Assembly: GCA_023411215.1 (NCBI GenBank)
Contig: JAEYOY010000079.1
Location: 40,564 to 104,563 of the forward strand
From: Bacillota bacterium
Lineage (GTDB): Bacteria > Bacillota > Clostridia > Lachnospirales > Lachnospiraceae
Reading direction: 5' to 3'
Length of the DNA stretch: 64,000 nucleotides
The notes beneath the pieces are model-generated. The model had not been told where the DNA came from, ran no database searches, and saw only the letters and a program-made list of their open reading frames with translations. How positions within the stretch are numbered: the stretch's first letter is position 1; each line of letters opens with the position of its first letter. Shown here one piece after another: positions 45,712 to 54,920 of the stretch. Position numbers and translations under genes: made by a program.

Positions 45712-47040
45712 ATGGATGAATCATTTATAAAAAGAATACTTCCCCACAGCGCTGAAGCAGAACAGTCGGTAATTGGATCAATGATTATGGATAAGGATGC
45801 GATTGTAGCCGCCTCGGAAGTAATTACTCATACAGATTTCTATGAGCAGCAATATGCGATACTATTTGAGACCATGCTGGAGTTGCATAATGAAGGAAAA
45901 CCGGTCGATCTGGTCACCCTTCAGGATCGATTAAAAGAGAAGGATGTACCGCCTCAGGTCTGCAGTCTGGAATTCATAAGAGATTTGGTTACAGCAGTGC
46001 CGACCTCGGCCAATGTCAGGTATTATGCTCAAATAGTAAGAGATAAAGCAGTGCTCCGAAGATTGATCAAGGTATCGGAAGAGACTGCAAATGAGTGCTA
46101 TCTGGATAAAGAGAAGCTGGATGTAATCATGGAGAAGACCGAAAAACAGGTGTTTGATATTGTCCAGAACAGGGGAACCAAGGAGTTTACAGATATTAAG
46201 GAAGTGGTTCTTCGCTCTATAGACAGTATCGAGGCTGCTGCAAAGAATCAAGGCAGTGTAACTGGTGTAGCAACAGGTTTTTATGATTTGGATTATAAAA
46301 CAGCGGGCTTGCAGCCTTCTGATTTAATATTGATTGCAGCCAGACCTTCCATGGGTAAGACTGCCTTTGTACTTAATATTGCGGAGTACGTTGCTTTGAA
46401 ATCCAATGTAACTACCGTGGTTTTTAGCTTGGAAATGTCTCAGGACCAGTTGGTTAAGCGTATGCTGGCCATGAATTCCAGAGTTGATTCACAGGCAATA
46501 CGTACCGGTTCCTTATCCGGAGAGGACTGGGCACTTCTGATGGAGAGTGCACGTGTGATCGGGAATTCCAACCTGGTGATCGATGATACCTCAGCTATCT
46601 CGGTCAGTGAGCTTCGTTCAAAATGCAGAAAGCTTAAGCTAGAGAAAAACCTGGGACTGATCATCATTGACTACCTTCAGCTGATGACTGGTAGTAAGAA
46701 AGCAGAATCCAGACAACAGGAGATTTCTGAGATATCGAGATCCTTAAAATCCTTAGCAAGAGAAATAAATGTGCCGGTAGTTGCACTATCACAGTTAAGC
46801 CGAGCGGTCGAGCAGCGTCCGGACAAACGTCCAATGCTATCCGACCTTCGTGAATCCGGTGCTATTGAGCAGGATGCCGACGTTGTAATGTTCATCTACC
46901 GTGATGATTATTACAACAGAGATACCGAGGAGCCCGGTGTGTCAGAGATTATCATCGGTAAGCAGAGAAATGGTCCGGTCGGTACGGTAAAGCTGGCATG
47001 GCAAGCGAACTTCACCAAGTTCGCAAACCTAGAGCGATAA
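45712..47040 (+). CDS. dnaB: Replicative DNA helicase DnaB
   Basis: The ATG at 45712 with GGGAGG upstream gives 442 residues. The N-terminal domain (about 1-110) opens with the typical LPHSAEAEQSVIGSMI; the RecA-like motor has Walker A ARPSMGKTAF near 209 and LIIIDYLQLM near 312. It is the hexameric helicase of the replication fork. Followed by a terminator; the ISL3 element lies beyond and does not disturb it. Confidence 0.97.
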   Translation: MDESFIKRILPHSAEAEQSVIGSMIMDKDAIVAASEVITHTDFYEQQYAILFETMLELHNEGKPVDLVTLQDRLKEKDVPPQVCSLEFIRDLVTAVPTSANVRYYAQIVRDKAVLRRLIKVSEETANECYLDKEKLDVIMEKTEKQVFDIVQNRGTKEFTDIKEVVLRSIDSIEAAAKNQGSVTGVATGFYDLDYKTAGLQPSDLILIAARPSMGKTAFVLNIAEYVALKSNVTTVVFSLEMSQDQLVKRMLAMNSRVDSQAIRTGSLSGEDWALLMESARVIGNSNLVIDDTSAISVSELRSKCRKLKLEKNLGLIIIDYLQLMTGSKKAESRQQEISEISRSLKSLAREINVPVVALSQLSRAVEQRPDKRPMLSDLRESGAIEQDADVVMFIYRDDYYNRDTEEPGVSEIIIGKQRNGPVGTVKLAWQANFTKFANLER

Positions 47041-47089
47041 GAATAGGAATGGCTAGGCAACAATACAATATTACAATGAATTTATGACA

Positions 47090-47150
47090 CAGCTAGGTTG
47101 GCACAGATCCATGAGGAAGCTCTGGATGAGTGCCCATCTAGCTGTTTTTC
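47090..47150 (+). terminator. Terminator of dnaB
   Basis: CAGCTAG and CTAGCTG with inner GGCAC/GTGCC pairs, followed by TTTTTC. A second hairpin GGGATTC-TCT-GAATCCC follows at 47178-47194. Confidence 0.7.
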
Positions 47151-47263
47151 TTTCGGCTCAGTGTCAATAGTTGGGGTGGGATTCTCTGAATCCCGCTCCA
47201 TTACTATGTTTAGAGCCATTTTAGTGTTTCCATCAATAAATCCTGTTTTTGGGCATGCAAAAT

Positions 47264-48537
47264 AAGCCTCTTAATGTTGTTATTTTCGTCGTCCGTTATT
47301 TATCATATAGAGCAATGTATTATTCTTGTGCGGAATCTCTTAAAATTATGGATTCCAAAAGAAATTCTCTTGAGTACCTTTATTTTATTGTTATAGCCTT
47401 CAGTTGGTCCATTCGTATACTTATATTTAAATGCATTTAATATTCCTTCAGACCAGTTCCTGTATGTCTTAGCACAGTCTTCAAATTCAGATAAACCTGA
47501 TTTTTCTGCAGCTTTTACCCAATCCCAGAAAGCACTACGTTGGTAAGAGTATTTTTCGCTTTGACAGATTTCGTAAAACCATTCTTTCAGGTAATGAGCC
47601 TTCCTTAGGTCATCATTATAAAGTAGCATAAGATCACAGGATTTTTTATTCTCATCTTTTAACTTATTATAGCGCGTTAGGATTAATCTTCGGCTTCTTT
47701 TGTAGTACTTCCTAAGACTTGCAGGCATTGTTTTCTGAAGCCTTTTTCTGACTTTTTCAATAGCCCATGTTACATACCTTATAAAATGATACTTATCAAT
47801 AATTATTGTTGCATTTGGAAAATAGGCTTTTGCTACCTCTATGTATGGCTCCCACATATCACAGATAAAGAACTTAACACGATGGCGTTCTGAACGGTTT
47901 ACTTCCCGGAAATAAGCACATAGATGGCTTTGGGTTCTATTAGGCAGAATATCAAGGATACGATGTTTTTTGGCATCAACAAGTATGCACTGATATTTCC
48001 CTTCATCCGTATTACCTTTGAATTCATCAATCGATATACATTCAGGAATAGATGGTGAGGAGTAACTGACAGTATCCAGAAGCCGAGTTACAGTATTAAC
48101 AGAGACATTTGCTTCCTTCGCAACATCTTTTATACTCACAAGATTTCTTAGCATATCTATGATTTTGTAAGATAATCTTAAAGTTCGTCGCTGATAGTGT
48201 GCAAGAAAATGGTATTTCTCAGTAAACTTTTTACCACACGTACAGATATATCGTCTTTTTTTAAGAACTAGGTAAGTATGTTTCAGTTGAAAAGGCAAGT
48301 CCTTTATCTCTTGAAATCGGTAGTCATGAATGCGTTTGGTGTGGCAACCGCAGCTAGGACAGACCTGTGTAGATGCTTCTGTTTCAATGAAAATTCTTAC
48401 ATAACTATCTCCATGAACAACTTTTTTAATAAAAACATCTTCTAAATTTAAAAGATTATTGGTACAATGAGAGTGCATCTATATTTAACCTCCTTTAAAA
48501 TGTGTGTTTTCGACGGCGTTCATTTTTAAGAGGCTTT
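47264..48537. mobile_element. ISL3-family insertion sequence
   Basis: Imperfect inverted ends AAGCCTCTTAA (47264-47274) and TTAAGAGGCTT (48527-48537) bracket one intact transposase gene. Further pairing inward is partial. I could not find a clear 8-base target duplication, so the exact ends may differ by a few bases. Confidence 0.7.
47303..48478 (-). CDS. ISL3-family transposase
   Basis: The 391-residue protein is full length for the family. It has an N-terminal zinc-binding motif (CPSCGCHTKR with a second Cys pair CTCGKK), a helix-turn-helix (VAKEANVSVNTVTRLL) and a DDE catalytic set: Asp in SIDEFKG, Asp in CDMWEPY and Glu in PTEGYNNKIK. No frameshift is seen, so the element may be active. 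AAAGGAGG precedes the ATG. Confidence 0.93.
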   Translation of the reverse strand: MHSHCTNNLLNLEDVFIKKVVHGDSYVRIFIETEASTQVCPSCGCHTKRIHDYRFQEIKDLPFQLKHTYLVLKKRRYICTCGKKFTEKYHFLAHYQRRTLRLSYKIIDMLRNLVSIKDVAKEANVSVNTVTRLLDTVSYSSPSIPECISIDEFKGNTDEGKYQCILVDAKKHRILDILPNRTQSHLCAYFREVNRSERHRVKFFICDMWEPYIEVAKAYFPNATIIIDKYHFIRYVTWAIEKVRKRLQKTMPASLRKYYKRSRRLILTRYNKLKDENKKSCDLMLLYNDDLRKAHYLKEWFYEICQSEKYSYQRSAFWDWVKAAEKSGLSEFEDCAKTYRNWSEGILNAFKYKYTNGPTEGYNNKIKVLKRISFGIHNFKRFRTRIIHCSI

Positions 48538-48565
48538 ATATAGATGTATTTTATTATAAAAAATA

Positions 48566-48606
48566 AAATGTTGGAAGTATGTTATTCACATACCCCAACA
48601 TTTATT
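48566..48606. repeat. Hairpin next to the insertion sequence
   Basis: AAATGTTGG...GTATG and CATAC...CCAACATTT pair around TTATTCA. It may terminate transcription toward or from the IS. The rest of 48607-48824 holds nothing I can name except an upstream region of the MFS gene. Confidence 0.5.
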
Positions 48607-48824
48607 ATAGAACCTTTCTTTCATAGAACGCAGCGTCCTATTGAGTGAGAATTGCTTACAAACCTTGGTGCCTACAGCCTCTTGGAATGGTAGGCTTCGT
48701 CTTATTGGACAATTTTAACTTTTATTTACTTAAAATGATTGACAGAAATCTGGCAAACCAGTACAATTGGTTCTCATCAGATTAATTAGTATCATGTTTC
48801 TAAGTGGAATGGAGGGGGATATTC

Positions 48825-50096
48825 TTGGAAACAAAGCATGCGAAACTTACTTATCTCGGATTGCCCAGAAGTGTGTACATTATATTTTTTGCTAGAGTCG
48901 TTAACTCAATGGGTAATTTCGTACATCCTTTTATGACCCTGCTATTAACTTCTAAAGGAGGAATGGGGGAGGAAAAGGTCGGATTATTTCTATTGTTATC
49001 TTCCGTGGTTCAGGTACCGGGCTCCTTGTTGGGAGGCAAGCTCGCCGATAAGATGGGAAGAAAGAAGATTATGATTATCTTCATGGGACTTGCAGCACTT
49101 TGCTTAATCCCATGCGCCTTCTTACTGGACAATCAAGTACTCTTTCATTACATACCCTGGCTTTTAATCCTATCCTCCTATTTTGGAAGTGTAGCCGGAC
49201 CAGCCAGTGGTGCTATGATGAATGATTTGACTTTACCGGAGAACCGTCAGGCGGCATTCTCGCTGCTTTACATGGGCATGAATGCCGGAACGGCGTTAGG
49301 CTCTATCATTGCCGGTATTCTGTTTAATAATTTTATGAAGTTTCTATTCATCGGAGATGCGGTTACTACTTTCATTTCAGTTATCCTTTTGGCACTCTTG
49401 GTGAAGGAGACAAAGCCGGACAAAGAGGAATTAGAGCAGGTTAATCTGGAGAGAAATGAGGAGAAGGCAGAAACGGGTGGCTTACTTTCTGCATTGTTAA
49501 AACGCCCGGCTCTTCTGATTTTTGCCAGCCTTGATATGCTCTATGCCTTCGTCTATGCACAGACTAATTTCAGTCTGCCCTTACAGACCAAAGCGGTATT
49601 TGGAGATGAGCTCGGAGCACGTTTCTTTGGAACCTTTGCGACGATCAACTGTCTTGAAGTAATATTTCTTACAACATTAGTTACCTTGCTCACAAGAAAG
49701 ATTCGTGCAGTATACAATGTAGCAATAGCCGGTATCTTTTATGCTATAGGCTTTGGAATGCTTTACTTTGTAGAGAGCTTTTGGTTGTTTATCCTTTCCA
49801 CAGTTATCTGGACGGTAGGAGAGATTATCAATGCAACCAACATTGGAGTTTATATAGCGAACCATACGCCGATTACTCATCGTGGGCGTTTCAACTCCAT
49901 CATTAATATTATTACGGGAACCGGTCATGCGATTTCACCCTATATTATGGGAGGTTTTATAGCAAGAAATAATGTGACAAATGTATGGCCAATTATCTTT
50001 GCCATATCCCTGGTTGCAGCTTTGTCCATGTACTTGCTTGGAACTTATGAAAAAAGCAAGCAAAAAAGACTGGAAGAGGATAATGCAATAGCATAA
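48825..50096 (+). CDS. MFS transporter (drug/proton antiporter type)
   Basis: I favour the TTG at 48825, which has GGAGGGGG ending 6 bases upstream; the GTG at 48804 is the alternative. The about 423-residue protein has 12 predicted membrane helices with the MFS loop motif GGKLADKMGRKKIM after helix 2. It resembles MDR-type exporters; substrate unknown. It stands alone between an IS and a regulator, with its own terminator. Confidence 0.85.
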   Translation: METKHAKLTYLGLPRSVYIIFFARVVNSMGNFVHPFMTLLLTSKGGMGEEKVGLFLLLSSVVQVPGSLLGGKLADKMGRKKIMIIFMGLAALCLIPCAFLLDNQVLFHYIPWLLILSSYFGSVAGPASGAMMNDLTLPENRQAAFSLLYMGMNAGTALGSIIAGILFNNFMKFLFIGDAVTTFISVILLALLVKETKPDKEELEQVNLERNEEKAETGGLLSALLKRPALLIFASLDMLYAFVYAQTNFSLPLQTKAVFGDELGARFFGTFATINCLEVIFLTTLVTLLTRKIRAVYNVAIAGIFYAIGFGMLYFVESFWLFILSTVIWTVGEIINATNIGVYIANHTPITHRGRFNSIINIITGTGHAISPYIMGGFIARNNVTNVWPIIFAISLVAALSMYLLGTYEKSKQKRLEEDNAIA

Positions 50097-50171
50097 AAAA
50101 GAGAAGAAGCTTATGGAATATTTTCTTCTTATTATTCCAGCATTCTATGTTGTTATAGGAAGGTTATGTAG

Positions 50172-50206
50172 AAAAGAGGAAACTTCTATGGGGTTTCCTC
50201 TTTTTG
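50172..50206 (+). terminator. Terminator of the MFS gene
   Basis: AAAAGAGGAAAC and GTTTCCTCTTTTT form a perfect stem with a short loop and T tail. Confidence 0.85.
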
Positions 50207-50313
50207 TGTCGATAAGTTATATGGGGATAAGTGGAAATTGTATTGCAATTGAGGTTTGCTATGTTATAATGTAAAAAGTGGAAAATAATTACATAATAAG
50301 GGAGGGTATTGGA

Positions 50314-50982
50314 GTGGAGGAAGTTAGGTATATGATTTCTGAGGCCTCAAAGCGTGTCGATGTAGAAGCCCATGTTCTAAGGTACTGGCAAAAACAGCTG
50401 GGTCTACCGATTTCCCGAAATGAAATGGAACAACGATACTATAGAGAAGCAGATGTTGAGCTTTTTAAGAAGGTAAAGTTATTAAAGGATCGGGGGTTTC
50501 AGCTGAAGGCCATTAAGATGCTTATATCTAATTTAGATAAGCCTGAAATACTTGACACAGATGCTGAAATATTACTTGGAGAAAGACTTGATGGGAAGGA
50601 GCAGCACATGCAGCAAGAGGAGACACTACAGGTGAATGAAAGTGGGACAAGCTTAATCGCTGAAAACGAGCAGAAAGAGATTGCAGATGAACCGAGTTCG
50701 AAGATGAGTCAATTCAAAGCAGTTCTAAGCCATATCGTTTTGGAAGCGTTAAAGGAAAATAATGTGGCGTTATCGCAGGATATCAGTTCCAGTGTCAGTG
50801 AGGGTGTTATTAAGGAAATGAACTACTTAATGCGTCTTCAAGAGGAGAAGGAGGAAGAGCGTTACCGTAAATTCGATGCAACCTTAAGAGATTATCAAAG
50901 AAGCAGGATGATGGTAGCCGCTACCTCTGAAAACAAGAAGAAAAAATCAAAGTTTTTTAAGAAAAATCATGCTTTCATTTAG
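50314..50982 (+). CDS. MerR-family regulator
   Basis: The GTG at 50314, with AAGGGAGGG (50298-50306) upstream, gives 222 residues; a GTG at 50278 is the other option. Residues 1-75 are a MerR winged helix (ISEASKRVDVEAHVLRYW, RYYREADVELFKKVKLL). The middle is acidic and variable; the end is a basic coiled region with KKKKSKFFKK. Similar proteins occur in Clostridia without known effector. Function unknown beyond DNA binding. Confidence 0.82.
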   Translation: MEEVRYMISEASKRVDVEAHVLRYWQKQLGLPISRNEMEQRYYREADVELFKKVKLLKDRGFQLKAIKMLISNLDKPEILDTDAEILLGERLDGKEQHMQQEETLQVNESGTSLIAENEQKEIADEPSSKMSQFKAVLSHIVLEALKENNVALSQDISSSVSEGVIKEMNYLMRLQEEKEEERYRKFDATLRDYQRSRMMVAATSENKKKKSKFFKKNHAFI

Positions 50983-51034
50983 AACGGTAACCGTTCATTA
51001 TGTGGACAAGCTACATACACTGCCAAGGATATTT

Positions 51035-51170
51035 AACCGGAGAAGCACGCTAGGCGAGCTTCTCCGATATCTGTTTACAGGCATTGTATGTGTGAGTTCA
51101 CATATATGAAAGCTTGCAGAATGTGAACAGACTGTGCTTGTTCGCATTGCTCACATTTGCTTACGCGAAT
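51035..51170. repeat. Family II hairpin repeat, copy 1
   Basis: Begins AACCGGAGAAGC, has its complement GCTTCTCCG at 51057-51065, and ends with GCTCACATTTGCTTACGCGA (51149-51168). The two ends recur at 52252-52370 and 56195-56290. The middle, with ATGTGAAC-type small inverted repeats, differs between copies. Confidence 0.65.
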
Positions 51171-51173
51171 ATA

Positions 51174-51222
51174 AAAAGAGAGTGAAGCTGACGTATCATA
51201 CGTTCAAGTTTCACTCTCTTTT
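51174..51222. terminator. Bidirectional terminator
   Basis: AAAAGAGAGTGAA and TTCACTCTCTTTT pair, with inner ACGT pairs, between the convergent MerR and ferredoxin genes. Confidence 0.8.
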
Positions 51223-51234
51223 ATGTAAGATTTG

Positions 51235-51402
51235 TTATGCTGAAATTGCTGATGTAGGGCATGTATCTGCACATGCACCACAATCGATGCAAGCATCTAC
51301 ATCAATTTCATAATGATTAGCTCCTTCGGAAATTGATCCTGTAGGACATGTATCTGCACATGCGCCGCAGCTAATGCAATCATCACTAATAGTATATGCC
51401 AT
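51235..51402 (-). CDS. 2[4Fe-4S] ferredoxin
   Basis: This 55-residue gene starts at the ATG 51402 behind GGAGG (on the minus strand) and ends with TAA at 51235. The protein MAYTISDDCISCGAC... has two CxxCxxCxxxCP clusters: Cys9, 12, 15 and 19, and Cys38, 41, 44 and 48. This is the classic clostridial ferredoxin, a low-potential electron carrier for hydrogenase and pyruvate:ferredoxin oxidoreductase. It is a single-gene unit. Confidence 0.95.
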   Translation of the reverse strand: MAYTISDDCISCGACADTCPTGSISEGANHYEIDVDACIDCGACADTCPTSAISA

Positions 51403-51741
51403 TGTCAAATTACCTCCTTTACCAATTGTCCATTACATTTTAATATATGATGTGTCAGAATGCAAGATTATTTTAGTGGATTCCATATATTAGTTAGAAC
51501 AACAAAAGGATTTCAAAATTCAAATACCTCTTTTAGAAGAAGATGGAGGAAGATCCTGTTATGGTTGGTATTAATTTGGTGTCTTGACGATATGGGCACA
51601 ATAGAATATAATAGTGCCTAAGCTATTGCGAATGCGAAATCTACTGCATCATGATAGGTGATATCCTAGTTGATTTATGCTTTATGGAAGGTAAGCCTTC
51701 TATCTAGGTTAAAATATTTCATTATTAAGGAGGAATATACG

Positions 51742-51942
51742 ATGGCTAAAATTACGAAGGACATGACAATTGCACAGGCAATTGCGATTGATCAGAGCAT
51801 CATTCCTGTGTTATTAGATATAGGCATGCATTGCCTTGGCTGCCCTTCTGCACAGGCAGAGACATTAGAGGAAGCAGCAATGGTACATGGCTTAGATCCT
51901 GAAGATCTAATGGAAAGAATCGAAGCAGAAACTGGTGAATAA
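51742..51942 (+). CDS. DUF1858 / hybrid-cluster-associated redox disulfide protein
   Basis: The ATG at 51742 with AAGGAGG upstream gives 66 residues. The protein fits the DUF1858 fold with [17 protein letters not shown] (the Cys pair 31 and 34) and [10 protein letters not shown]. Such proteins often accompany hybrid cluster proteins or redox enzymes, but here the neighbours are a ferredoxin and MecA-like adaptor. Function unknown. The stretch 51403-51741 upstream is AT-rich with no other gene. Confidence 0.85.
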   Translation: MAKITKDMTIAQAIAIDQSIIPVLLDIGMHCLGCPSAQAETLEEAAMVHGLDPEDLMERIEAETGE

Positions 51943-51951
51943 GTATACTAA

Positions 51952-52158
51952 GGCTGTTGCTTACAGGGCTTGATAGATGAAAGACGGATAGTACGCTTCC
52001 CTCACACACAGGTTGACGGACATCTCACTGTTATGTATGCCATAATCGAACATGATTGTTCGCTTCTGTCATACATAAGCAGTAAGCTGTCCGTCAAACA
52101 GTGTATTACGGGAAATATACTATCCGTTTTTCATCATTAAAGGTATTTTGCAACAGCC
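51952..52158. repeat. 207-base long hairpin element
   Basis: GGCTGTTGC (51952-51960) and GCAACAGCC (52150-52158) are perfect inverted ends. ACGGATAGTA, TTGACGGACA and TTATGTATG in the left arm each have complements in the right arm in mirrored order, so the whole unit folds with mismatches to a small loop near 52055. It follows the DUF1858 gene by nine bases. Ends differ from family I, so it is a separate type. Confidence 0.75.
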
Positions 52159-52251
52159 GAATGTGATTGCACGACAAAAAAGAATGATACAAACTTTTGA
52201 TGTCTTCAACTGTACAGAATACCGAAACAAGAACGTTTCACGATTGTCATG

Positions 52252-52370
52252 AACCGGAAGAAGCACACTTCGCGAGCTTCTCGGGTTCGCATTCGCATAT
52301 GTGCAAGCAAGCTTGCTAAAGTGAACAAACAATGTTTGTTCACTTTGCTCACATTTGCTTACGCGCAAAT
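52252..52370. repeat. Family II hairpin repeat, copy 2
   Basis: Starts AACCGGAAGAAGC with complement GCTTCTCGGGTT, then holds AAGCAAGCTTGCT and GTGAACAAAC/GTTTGTTCAC palindromes, and ends GCTCACATTTGCTTACGCG. It lies directly before the terminator of the MecA-like gene. Confidence 0.7.
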
Positions 52371-52404
52371 AAAAAACAGGAGGTGCGGGAAGCGCCTCCT
52401 GTTA
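52371..52404 (-). terminator. Terminator of the MecA-like gene
   Basis: AACAGGAGG and CCTCCTGTT pair (with GC inner pairs); on the minus strand a TTTTTTATTT run follows. Confidence 0.8.
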
Positions 52405-52418
52405 TGTTATAGTGAAAC

Positions 52419-53192
52419 TTACATAACTGAAAGTATCTGTAATGCATGTTCTCTTACAATAACCTCAAAGTGTTCATCGTAGTAAGCGGAGCTTGCATAA
52501 GTGGAACGCTCAACTTTACCGTATTCTGATATGATATTACATACCTTATTGAACTCCTCTGGTGTATGGTCGGAAATGCTAATTACAAGGTAATAGATTG
52601 AATTAACCGGATTCTTATATAAGGTATTGACCCCATTATAAGTACCTACCATGATATATGCTAATTGAGTAACCTCTTGTAATGAACGGAAGGTATAGAT
52701 TTTAATAATGTTTGATGGTACACTGACGCCTGGTTTATCAGTCGGATTATTCTGAGGGACCTCGGGTGTTTCCAGAGTCTCTTCTTTTGAATTCTCCAGA
52801 ATGTCTTCGCTCAAATCTTCTTCCATCTGGTCGAAACAATTTATAATTTCATCTGCATAAGAATCCTCATCAGACTCTTGCTTTTCGGTGTTCTCATTAA
52901 CATTAAAGGAGGAGAACTTGGAAAAACGGGTATCCAGCTCATCAGGATCCTCTACCTTAGTGATTACTAGGATTAAACATTCCGTTGAAACCGGAATTGC
53001 TTCTATCATCAAAGGAATATCATCAACTTCAAATCCGAATTCATAAAAAGCTTGTTGAATCATATCTCGAAATAAAGCCTTTGCTTTATCGGTACCATAA
53101 GCTAATTCGCTTATCTTCAGCTCCCGGTCGATCAGATCACTTTTATTCAAGGTACATCTGATTTGGTTATCGCTGATTTTTTCTATCTTCAT
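52419..53192 (-). CDS. mecA: MecA-like adaptor protein
   Basis: The ATG at 53192, with AAAGGGGTG upstream, gives 257 residues. The N-terminal domain (about 1-85, MKIEKISDNQIRCTL) and C-terminal domain (about 165-257, IYTFRSLQEVTQLA) match MecA, joined by a long acidic linker. MecA proteins deliver substrates to the ClpC protease. The targets here are unknown. It has its own promoter at 53268-53296. Confidence 0.85.
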   Translation of the reverse strand: MKIEKISDNQIRCTLNKSDLIDRELKISELAYGTDKAKALFRDMIQQAFYEFGFEVDDIPLMIEAIPVSTECLILVITKVEDPDELDTRFSKFSSFNVNENTEKQESDEDSYADEIINCFDQMEEDLSEDILENSKEETLETPEVPQNNPTDKPGVSVPSNIIKIYTFRSLQEVTQLAYIMVGTYNGVNTLYKNPVNSIYYLVISISDHTPEEFNKVCNIISEYGKVERSTYASSAYYDEHFEVIVREHALQILSVM

Positions 53193-53267
53193 AAAGTACA
53201 CCCCTTTCTGTACTAAACAGGAACTGATTGTCGTAACATACGAGAATCCATCCATCGGTGTAAACAA

Positions 53268-53296
53268 AGTATAATTTAAAACACAAGTAAAGTCAA
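53268..53296 (-). promoter_or_regulatory. Promoter of the MecA-like gene
   Basis: On the minus strand TTGACT (53291-53296), 17-base spacer, TATACT (53268-53273). Confidence 0.65.
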
Positions 53297-53418
53297 TATG
53301 CCTAGTTATGAAATTTGTGTTAATAAATCCCGTATTTTACTGGAAGAAACAGATATTTTATCGTCAATTATAACAAAATTATGACCAAATATCGTGACTT
53401 TAGACAGGATGAAATTGA

Positions 53419-53447
53419 TTGATTTATTTCCAGTATCTGACTATAAT
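53419..53447 (+). promoter_or_regulatory. Promoter of the kinase gene
   Basis: TTGATT (53419-53424), 17-base spacer, TATAAT (53442-53447), about 50 bases before the start at 53499. Confidence 0.55.
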
Positions 53448-53498
53448 AATATTATGACTTGATTCCTGTTTTATGTTATGCTGATAGGAAAGGAGAGA

Positions 53499-54920
53499 AT
53501 GCAACAGGAGATTTGGTTTCAAAAATATCATATTATACGTCTACTTGGCAGCGGAGGCACTGCCAGAGTATATCTTGCAAAACACATCAAATTAAATTCT
53601 TATCGCGCAATCAAATGTATCTCTAAAACCCATCCCTTATATTATTTACAACGTAACGAAGCACTCATTCTAAAAAATCTGAAACATTCTTGCATCCCTA
53701 TAATTTATGATATTGAAGAAGATGAAGAAGGTTCCTATATTGTCGAACAATATCTGGAAGGTGAGACTCTGAAGGATTATGTAAGGAAGAAAGGACCGAT
53801 CAAGGAAGATATCATAATCAGTTATGCAATCCAGATCTGTGATTTATTTCATTATCTGCATTCCAACGACCGTCCAATTATATATGTTGACCTAAAACCG
53901 GATAATATAATGATCTCGAGCAATAATTTGAAACTAATTGACTTTGGGAGTGCAATGTATCAGGATGAGCTTCATAAGATGAATAAAATAACAGCCACTA
54001 GAGGCTATGCTGCCCCAGAGCTGTACCTACAGGGAGAACTGGATGATCGATGCGATATATACGGAATCGGTATGTTACTTTACTATATGGCCACGGGAGT
54101 AATCATATCCCCAAATGAAAAACAGATCTTTAATATTGATCAGATATCTGGCTGCTCTAAAGAGCTTAAACATATTATTAACCATTGCCTCAAGTATAAT
54201 CCGGTATTAAGGTATACATCGGTTGCCCAGTTGAAGAAACATTTATCAACATTACAGCTCGGAAGAGAGGGGTATCAGGAATCATGTCAAAGAAGAACCA
54301 TAGCTGTGGCAGGAACTCAGTCTAGAATTGGAGTGACTCATCTGGCCTTTCGATTATGCTATTATATGAAGAGCCAACATATTGATTGTATTTATAAGGA
54401 AGACAATCAGAGCCAGTGTATCCGCGCATTAAAAGGGAATCTTGAGTTATCACAGGAGAGTAGCGCTTCTTATGTTTTAGAGGGGATACCTATGTTATCG
54501 GCCGGACAAACCATTGTACAGGACACGTCAGAAACTTCTACAACAGTAATTGATCTAGGTGTACTAACAAAGGATAATGTTGATTTATTTCTTGAGGCTG
54601 ATATCAGGTTGATCGTAATAGGTGCAAAGGATTGGGAGTTGGTTTATTCAGAGGAAGTACTAGATATGATAGCGGAATATAAAGATATTATCTATTTATT
54701 TAACTTCCTTGATGGTAAGCAATTTCAGATGGTTTGTAAGAATATGGAGCAACGATGCTGTTATCGTATTCCCTATGAGCCGAATCCTTTTGGGAAAATA
54801 ACCGCTCAAAACGGGTTGGAGTTATTCCGGATAATACTGGAAGCTGATGGCTGTTATGGTCGACCTAAAAACAGGTTATCACGAGATAGGAAAGGACAAA
54901 AACGTAACGATGAATCATAA
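53499..54920 (+). CDS. Ser/Thr kinase fused to a MinD-like domain
   Basis: The ATG at 53499 with AAAGGAG (53488-53494) gives 473 residues. Residues 1-260 are a Hanks-type kinase: glycine loop LLGSGGTARVY, Lys39 in RAIKC, Glu54, catalytic YVDLKPDNIM (Asp131, no HRD His/Arg) and DFG at 148-150. After a linker a MinD/ParA-like domain (about 267-455) begins with the altered P-loop GTQSRIGVTH (272-281), which lacks the Walker Lys. There are no membrane helices or PASTA repeats. It overlaps the next gene, a second MinD-like protein with the same motif. Role unknown. Confidence 0.8.
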   Translation: MQQEIWFQKYHIIRLLGSGGTARVYLAKHIKLNSYRAIKCISKTHPLYYLQRNEALILKNLKHSCIPIIYDIEEDEEGSYIVEQYLEGETLKDYVRKKGPIKEDIIISYAIQICDLFHYLHSNDRPIIYVDLKPDNIMISSNNLKLIDFGSAMYQDELHKMNKITATRGYAAPELYLQGELDDRCDIYGIGMLLYYMATGVIISPNEKQIFNIDQISGCSKELKHIINHCLKYNPVLRYTSVAQLKKHLSTLQLGREGYQESCQRRTIAVAGTQSRIGVTHLAFRLCYYMKSQHIDCIYKEDNQSQCIRALKGNLELSQESSASYVLEGIPMLSAGQTIVQDTSETSTTVIDLGVLTKDNVDLFLEADIRLIVIGAKDWELVYSEEVLDMIAEYKDIIYLFNFLDGKQFQMVCKNMEQRCCYRIPYEPNPFGKITAQNGLELFRIILEADGCYGRPKNRLSRDRKGQKRNDES

